Shown: positions 58,901 to 64,000 of the stretch, one piece after another
Layout: each line of letters starts with the position of its first letter
Numbering within the stretch: position 1 is the first letter of the stretch
Source: Orobanche coerulescens
Lineage: Eukaryota; Streptophyta; Magnoliopsida; Lamiales; Orobanchaceae
Length of the DNA stretch: 64,000 nucleotides
Reading direction: 5' to 3'
Assembly: GCA_033398695.1 (NCBI GenBank)
Contig: CM065801.1
Coordinates: forward strand, 102,665,170 to 102,729,169
Notes under the pieces: generated by a model
What the model was told of the DNA's origin: nothing
Seen by the model: only the letters and a program-made list of their open reading frames with translations
Database searches by the model: none
Program-made: the position numbers and the translations under genes

Positions 58901-59002
58901 CTAAAGTTAAAACAAAGCCGGATTCTAAACCCAAAAGAAGTGATCTTATGTCAGTTGCCTCGACACTATGCCCGCTTCCGACAGTAATCATCACTTCCCC
59001 AG
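55995..59002 (-). pseudogene. Copia-B pol: RNase H, RT, integrase, protease end
   Basis: From the 5' side: protease remnant VGSGHSVEATD near 58960, integrase finger CKSCLKCKMTKSPF near 58550, core with a frame break near 58390, FDEFLKKHGIVSQLTPPG near 58240 and LNGVSERRNWTLL. The spacer and RT start run to 57340. A one-base loss near 57383 (TRRKGLI instead of TQKEGID) breaks the frame. RT C-terminal half and RNase H are open from 57130 to 56278 with YVDD at about 56980-56991 and SQAEYQAASEAYKEGFWIKKFL intact, unlike Copia-1 and -2, which carry a stop there. A 25-base insertion of unknown origin lies at about 57144-57168. Confidence 0.85.
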
Positions 59003-59159
59003 TGTAATATCCGGATTAATTGTTGAGTATTTCATCTGTATTGAACCCTGTATTATTCGAATTTGCGATATCAATAATCGAAGTATGACCTTTCTTGTAT
59101 TCATATCCATGTGCATGATAATATCAACATGTAAATTTTCACATGCAATTACGTGATAC

Positions 59160-59566
59160 CGTATGCTTAGAAGTGAGCTTAACGTACGTTATCTGCAAAG
59201 ATTAGCATAGGCTACGAATGAAGCGTAGCGTACGTAAGACAATCAATAATTGAGCAGGGCGGATAACACATGATCCATCTGGTCGTGGGCTCGGCCAGAT
59301 CCTCATCAGATTTTCACGGCATGAACCTGGACAGTTTTTAAGTCAACGGGTGTTAACGTATACTAAGTTATGTAACTAGTGTACTCTAATGGGTGTTGCT
59401 TACGTACGTAACTTGATGGTGTAGCGTACGTAAGGGAGTACAGAACGAGATAGTAAGCTATTATTGAACGTTAACGTATGCTAAGGATAACAGATAGCGT
59501 GCGCTAAGTGTATTACGTACGTTATGCATGAAGGCTAACGTACGTAAAGCCAGAAACATTATAAAT
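59160..59566 (+). promoter_or_regulatory. LTR-E promoter: CGTACG palindrome cluster and TATA box
   Basis: TTATAAAT at 59559-59566. The 400 bases upstream contain about nine motifs such as TTAACGTACGTTA (59179), TAGCGTACGTAA (59227), TTACGTACGTAA (59400), TAGCGTACGTAA (59417), TTACGTACGTTA (59514) and TAACGTACGTAA (59535). Confidence 0.65.
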
Positions 59567-60355
59567 GGGACAGCACCCCATTTCATTTGTCTATGTTTTC
59601 TTCACCTGTCCTCCACTTCTTGAAGTCCAGAGAGCCTCCCCTTTCTACATAAACACCCTTATACCACCTATACTTGATCTTTGAAGATTGGATATCACTT
59701 ATACTTGATCATTGAAGTTGAGAAACATCTTGGATTGGCACACAAGCAACCGGAGTTGGATTCTGCCTATTGTCTCAGTGTTTTTCTTCATCTTAAGGTA
59801 TGTTATGCTATCTCCATCCTTGGATTCGTGTTCTTAAAGATGTTATGATCATGCTACCGAGAATATAGTACCATAGGTGACTTATTCAACCAAACATCAT
59901 GTTTAGAGGATGGGATGATTATGCTTGAGTTATCTTTGTTAATAACAATATAGTTGGAGTCTTGTTACGGCAAACAATAAGAGTAGTGTTCTGAGATTGA
60001 TAATCCGTATCGAATGGTGTTGCAATAATAATCGTAGGCTTGGTATGAATATCACTTTTGCTAAACGGACTTAAGAAAAGGATCATCGAAGGTTGTATCT
60101 TTTCTTATAAGTTAGATTGGTTAATTAATCTTCATGATGAAGTTTGAATGTATTGATGATATTGGTAACAAGTATATCAAACTTAGATTACCCGAACTAC
60201 GTAAGAGAATTTCTAAAAAAGATTAGAGTATGACATCATGATCATATGCTTATCCTTGAAAGTGGAAAACACTGAACATCATTAGATCATTCAAGTTTGC
60301 ATGAGTGTAACATGTATGAAGACAACGTACGTTAAACACTGAGAATTTCGTGCAA

Positions 60356-60625
60356 CGAGTCAGTCGTCTGATTAGGGAGGATACTGTCAGATGCATATCT
60401 AGAGTGCACTAGGCTCTGTAGCTTACGTATGCTAACGGGCATACTTAACGTACGCTACGTTGGGTACGTAACGTACGTTATATCATCAGACGAGTCAGTC
60501 GTCTGATCAGAGAGAAAATGTCTAATGTATGATTATCATATACTAGGCTTCATAGCTTACATACGCTAACGAGCATACTTAACATACGATATGGTTGGTA
60601 CGTAAGGTACGTTATGCAGATCAGA
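60356..60625. repeat. 135-bp tandem repeat (two units) in LTR-E
   Basis: CGAGTCAGTCGTCTGAT at 60356 and 60491. Each unit also includes CGTACG-type motifs (AACGTACGCTA, TAACGTACGTTA), so the palindromes recur downstream of the TATA box here. Confidence 0.8.
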
Positions 60626-60891
60626 CAAGTTACGTTTTGTTGAACTTTCGGCCGTAACTTAGGATGTTAGATGTTCATACGTTAGTTATTCGACGTAAGA
60701 TGAACTCTATATTATTTATTCTGTTTAAGGTTCGAGCTTTGCAACGTGTTAGATCGAGAGGGTGACCTTCGAGTGTATTGATACCTGTCAGAGTATTATT
60801 CTTGTCATTGAATCGAGGCAAGTACTTTAATTTTATTTGTGCGTATTAATGTCGACTATGTTATTGTATTGTTGCGTACTCGTTAATCGTC

Positions 60892-61035
60892 CACCATGCA
60901 TTGGTCCGATAGGATCATCATAGGAATCTATAGCTGTGTGCGCAAGATCGCTGGACAGGTATTGACACCATGCGTTGGTCCGATGGGATCATCATGGGAA
61001 TCTATAGATGTGTGCGCTGAATCGCTGGAATACCA
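60892..61035. repeat. 74-bp tandem repeat (two units) in LTR-E
   Basis: CACCATGC(A/G)TTGGTCCGAT at 60892 and 60966, with GGAATCTATAG and TGTGCGC shared. Analogous to the 76-bp repeat of the Gypsy-B LTR at 32260. Confidence 0.8.
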
Positions 61036-61159
61036 CGAGTATACTGAGATTGATATGATGTGCTATGTGTTGCTATTATTTCTAGTTGTGCGCTAACTAA
61101 ACCACTAGCGCACGTTATGATCCGCTCGTAGCGTGCGCTATGAGTTATTCCATTTCAGT

Positions 61160-63111
61160 CCATACGTCGATGCAAGATGGCGATCGGTACCTCTCTAAAG
61201 GTAGCATCGTCGGAAATTTCCACTTCTTCGAAATTGAGCTTGTGACTCGGATCGTAGACATATTTCCTTAACTAGGAGACGTGAGAGACGTTATGCACTC
61301 CATCCAGATGCGGCGGCAGAGCTAATCAGATACGCAAGCTTCCCTACCTGGTCCAATATCTCAAATGGGCCTATAAACCACGGGCTTAACTTGCCCTTTT
61401 GGCCGAAATGCTGGATACCCCGCATAGGTGATACTTTGACCCAAACATAATCCCCGACTGCAAATACTAACGATCGCTGTCGGTTTTCGGCATAAGATTT
61501 CTGCCATCTCTCTGCTGTCAACATGTGCTTTCGAACGATAGAGATCTTCTTAATGGACTCCTGGATCAGATCTAACTCGGAAACCGCGGTGTCAGAAGCA
61601 TCATCCCAGCATAACGGCGACTTACATCTTTGCCCATACAGGGCCCCAAACGGTGCCATGCCTATGCTTGCATGCCAGCTGTTGTTGTACGAAAACTCCA
61701 CCAATCCCAGATGCCTAGCCCAATCCTTACTCCAATCGAGCACACATGCCCTCAACATATCTTCCAAGGTTTGAATCATACGTTCGGTCTGTCCATCCGT
61801 CTGAGGGTGATAAGCCGTGCTAAAATGTATTTGGGTCGCCATAGCTTTGTGTACGGCTTTCAAAAAGGAGACACATATCTGGTGTCCCTATCCAAAATGA
61901 TGGATAAGGGAACGCCGTGCAGCCTCACGATCTCCCTGATGAAAATAGCGGCCAATTGCTCTGTCCCGGTTGTTTCTTGAACAGGAATGAAATGTGTCGA
62001 TTTCGTTAATCGATCAACAATGACCCAAATTGTATCCTTTCCTCCCACCGCCGTTGGTAGCTTAGTGACAAAATCCATCGATATACTCTCCCATTTCCAC
62101 TCCGGGATGGGTAGGGGTTGCATGATTCCAGCTGGTATGCGGTGTTCAATTTTCACTTGTTGGCACGTCATACATCGAGCGACGAACCTAGCAAATTCCC
62201 ATTTCATATTTTTCCACCAAAAACTCTATCGCAGATCTTTGTACATTTTGCTCTCTCCTGGGTGAATAAAATAGGGAGTGGAGTGTGGCCCCTTTAGTAT
62301 AGTTTGCTTCAGCCCGTCATTCGGCGGAATACAGATCCTATTCTTGAACCTCACCAAGTCACCCTGGATCTTATAGTCAGAAACATCTCCTCCCTCGATT
62401 CTTGCACCAATCGCACATAATTTGGGATCCTCCATCTGTGCTAGACGTATCTCGTCTAGTAAGGACGAATGTATATTGATTGAGCAAAATTGTCCTTGCC
62501 TACGTTGTATCCATACTTCGGTACTGCTTCTCCTGATGTCTTGCTGCAGTTCGGGCTAAATTGTTATGCTGGATACCATCATTTTTTATGTAGTTTTCCG
62601 ACTAAGAGCATCAGCTACCACATTGGCTTTCCCAGGGTGATAGGATATTTCCACATCGTAGTCTTTGATTAGCTCCAACCAGCGCCTCCGACTCATGTTT
62701 AATTCCCTCTGAGTGAAGATATACTTCAATTTCTTATGATCCGTGAAAATCTTACAAGTAACTCCGTAAAGATAGTGCCTCCAAATCTTGAGGGCATGCA
62801 CAACTGCGGCTAGCTCCAAGTCATGCGTCGGGTAATTCACTTCGTATGGCCTCAGCTGTCGAGATGTGTACGCAATAACTCTCTCATTCTGCATGAAGAC
62901 ACACCCCAGTCCATGCTTAGATGCATCCGTGTATATAATGAATCCTTCCATTCCCTGCGATAGCACTAGCACTGGAGCCGTAGTCAGCCTACTCTTGAGG
63001 TCATCAAAGCTCTTCTGACAGTCTGTAGTCCATACAAATTTGGTGCTCTTTCTCAGTAGGTTCGTTAATGGACGAGCGAAACAGGAAAAAGCCTCGACGA
63101 ATCTTCGATAG
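61160..63111 (-). pseudogene. Gypsy-F: RNase H, integrase fragment of another Gypsy family
   Basis: Minus-strand Tekay-like pol piece, distinct in sequence from the other Gypsy copies here. From the 5' side: RT end ([10 protein letters not shown] near 63090), RNase H with [13 protein letters not shown] near 62930, [18 protein letters not shown] near 62730 and ADALSRK near 62600, then a degenerate stretch 62436-62585. The finger region is at 62435-62226 and the integrase core has [20 protein letters not shown] near 62010 and LDRDTRYVS near 61880. A frame shift follows near 61862. FHPQ-equivalent [20 protein letters not shown] is near 61800, LYGQRCKSPLCW near 61630 and VSPMRGIQHFGQKGKLSPWF near 61400. 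The LRKYVYDPSH motif near 61260 lies in another frame. It breaks at the start of the chromodomain near 61160. Confidence 0.84.
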
Positions 63112-64000
63112 TGTTGCTGCCCAAAATATTTATCCGAAGATTAAATACTGCTGGAATAGACGGACAACAAACAAAGTTGCGGGAGCACTTCCGAGAGAAT
63201 ATGAATAAACACAAGATTTGCCCGATTTGTTAGGCCCGGGCTTGAATGCTCTCACGAGATGTTATTAATACAAATATTTGTGGATACAAGTATTAATGTG
63301 AGAATCTAAGTACAATGAGTGTAAAAAGACTCTGTTAATCCAGCTCTTGAGCGAAGCTTGGTGTTCTTCGTCCCTGCCGATCGTCTTCTGTATGAGAGAG
63401 GCTGAGAGAAGAAAGAACCAAAAGATAGTTGTTGCCAAGAGTAGGAGAAAGCCAAGTGTGTATGAAATCTCATGGGTGTTGAAGTTCTGAAGCCTTTCAG
63501 GGAGTAAAAATTCGGCCTGAGCTCAAGAAGTTCGGTCTGTGGACAAGTGCAGGCTGCCTTCTATTTATAGGGCTGGAGCCTTGTCTTCTCAAGGCGATCG
63601 CCTACCGGCCAATATAATAATTGGTCGATCTACAGACGGCCAATAAAATAATTGGGCGATCGTCCTCAAGACACACGGCCGCCGCCTAAAGTCCAAGATA
63701 CTTGGCACCACTGCGGGCGTCCAATGAGGAGCCAGCACGCGTCCGGGGTCACTGTCACATGCGGTCCTACTGACACCTTTTGGAGGGCCTGTCGGCTGGT
63801 GGGAAGATGCTGACAGGCTGTGGTCACCGATCCGTGATATGCGGATCTTGTCTCGGCACTGCACGTGGGGTCTATCCTGAGGCTCGGCCTTTGCCGACTG
63901 GATGACTATCGGCTTCGAGCGGCATGAGGCGGTCGTCTCTAGCTGGTCACCAAAGGTCGGCATCGGCCAGTCACTGAGGGTCGGCTTCGGTCGGTCACCA
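63112..64000 (-). mobile_element. LTR-G: start of an LTR inserted in Gypsy-F RT, runs off window
   Basis: Gypsy-F homology stops after HYRRFVEAF at about 63112, exactly where TGTTGCTGCCC begins. The new sequence is non-coding and has a minus-strand TATA box (CTATAAATAG) at 63561-63570, which suggests the 3' LTR of a minus-strand element. GGTCGGC and CGGTCGGTCACCA motifs repeat toward 64000. No family could be assigned and no gene is seen. Confidence 0.55.

Larger units (their letters stand above)
53968..59002 (-). mobile_element. Copia-B: Copia element, 5' end missing
   Basis: Minus-strand Copia with its 3' LTR (53968-55989), purine tract (55990-56001), and RNase H, RT, integrase and part of protease up to 59002. 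There it is cut by LTR-E, so gag, leader and 5' LTR are absent. Same family as Copia-1 to -3 but roughly 10 percent diverged at the LTR edge by eye. Confidence 0.86.
59003..61160 (+). mobile_element. LTR-E: Gypsy-type LTR, truncated at its right side
   Basis: Starts TGTAATATCCGG at 59003 inside Copia-B. A TATA box and CGTACG-palindrome cluster give + orientation. Tandem repeats occur downstream: 135-bp units at 60356 and 60491, and 74-bp units at 60892 and 60966. No terminal TTACA was found before Gypsy-F sequence begins near 61160, so the right end is lost. No gene in this stretch. Confidence 0.72.

Overview
This window is plant nuclear DNA made almost entirely of transposable elements; I see no ordinary host gene. 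It holds Ty3/Gypsy elements of chromovirus (Tekay/Del-like) type, Ty1/Copia elements primed by initiator Met-tRNA, and one CACTA (En/Spm) DNA transposon with a TNP2-type transposase. That combination points to a flowering plant, probably a repeat-rich (for example pericentromeric) region. The species cannot be named from this sequence.

Layout. 1-5328: a minus-strand CACTA transposon whose left end lies outside the window; its right terminus (5321-5328) sits inside a Gypsy element. 5329-7570: the rest of that Gypsy copy (Gypsy-1; protease, reverse transcriptase and RNase H). At 7570/7571 it is fused to a 190-bp end of a long LTR (LTR-D), followed by Gypsy-A (7761-13004). The 3' LTR of Gypsy-A is cut by minus-strand Copia DNA: an LTR / internal / LTR / internal / LTR / partial-internal array (13005-30237) whose units share LTRs, then a diverged Copia LTR relic (30241-31123). 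Gypsy-B starts at 31124. Its leader is split at 33203 by the 5.7-kb LTR-D, which is itself split by a complete Gypsy element (Gypsy-C, 33266-43027, 5-bp target duplication). Gypsy-B coding resumes at 48672 and runs to its 3' LTR at 53323, which is cut at the same site as in Gypsy-A by Copia-B (53968-59002). The right end holds a Gypsy-type LTR piece (LTR-E), a minus-strand Gypsy pol fragment (Gypsy-F) and the start of another LTR (LTR-G).

How the pieces work. Each Gypsy unit would encode gag with two CCHC knuckles, protease, RT, RNase H, integrase and a C-terminal chromodomain. Each Copia unit would encode gag, protease, integrase, RT and RNase H in that order. The CACTA element has a transposase and a second spliced En/Spm-type protein. 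Every coding region has at least one stop or frameshift, so none looks autonomous as written.

Most notable points: four levels of nesting resolved with target-site duplications; a Gypsy segment present twice with the same lesions and the same two insertion boundaries; a shared-LTR Copia array; clusters of palindromic motifs just upstream of the TATA box in several different Gypsy LTR families; a 5.7-kb LTR built of repeats within repeats with a doubled promoter; and a localised loss of CTG/CAG trinucleotides between the two LTRs of Gypsy-C, which looks more like a consensus-sequence artefact than biology. Comparisons are by eye, without alignment software.
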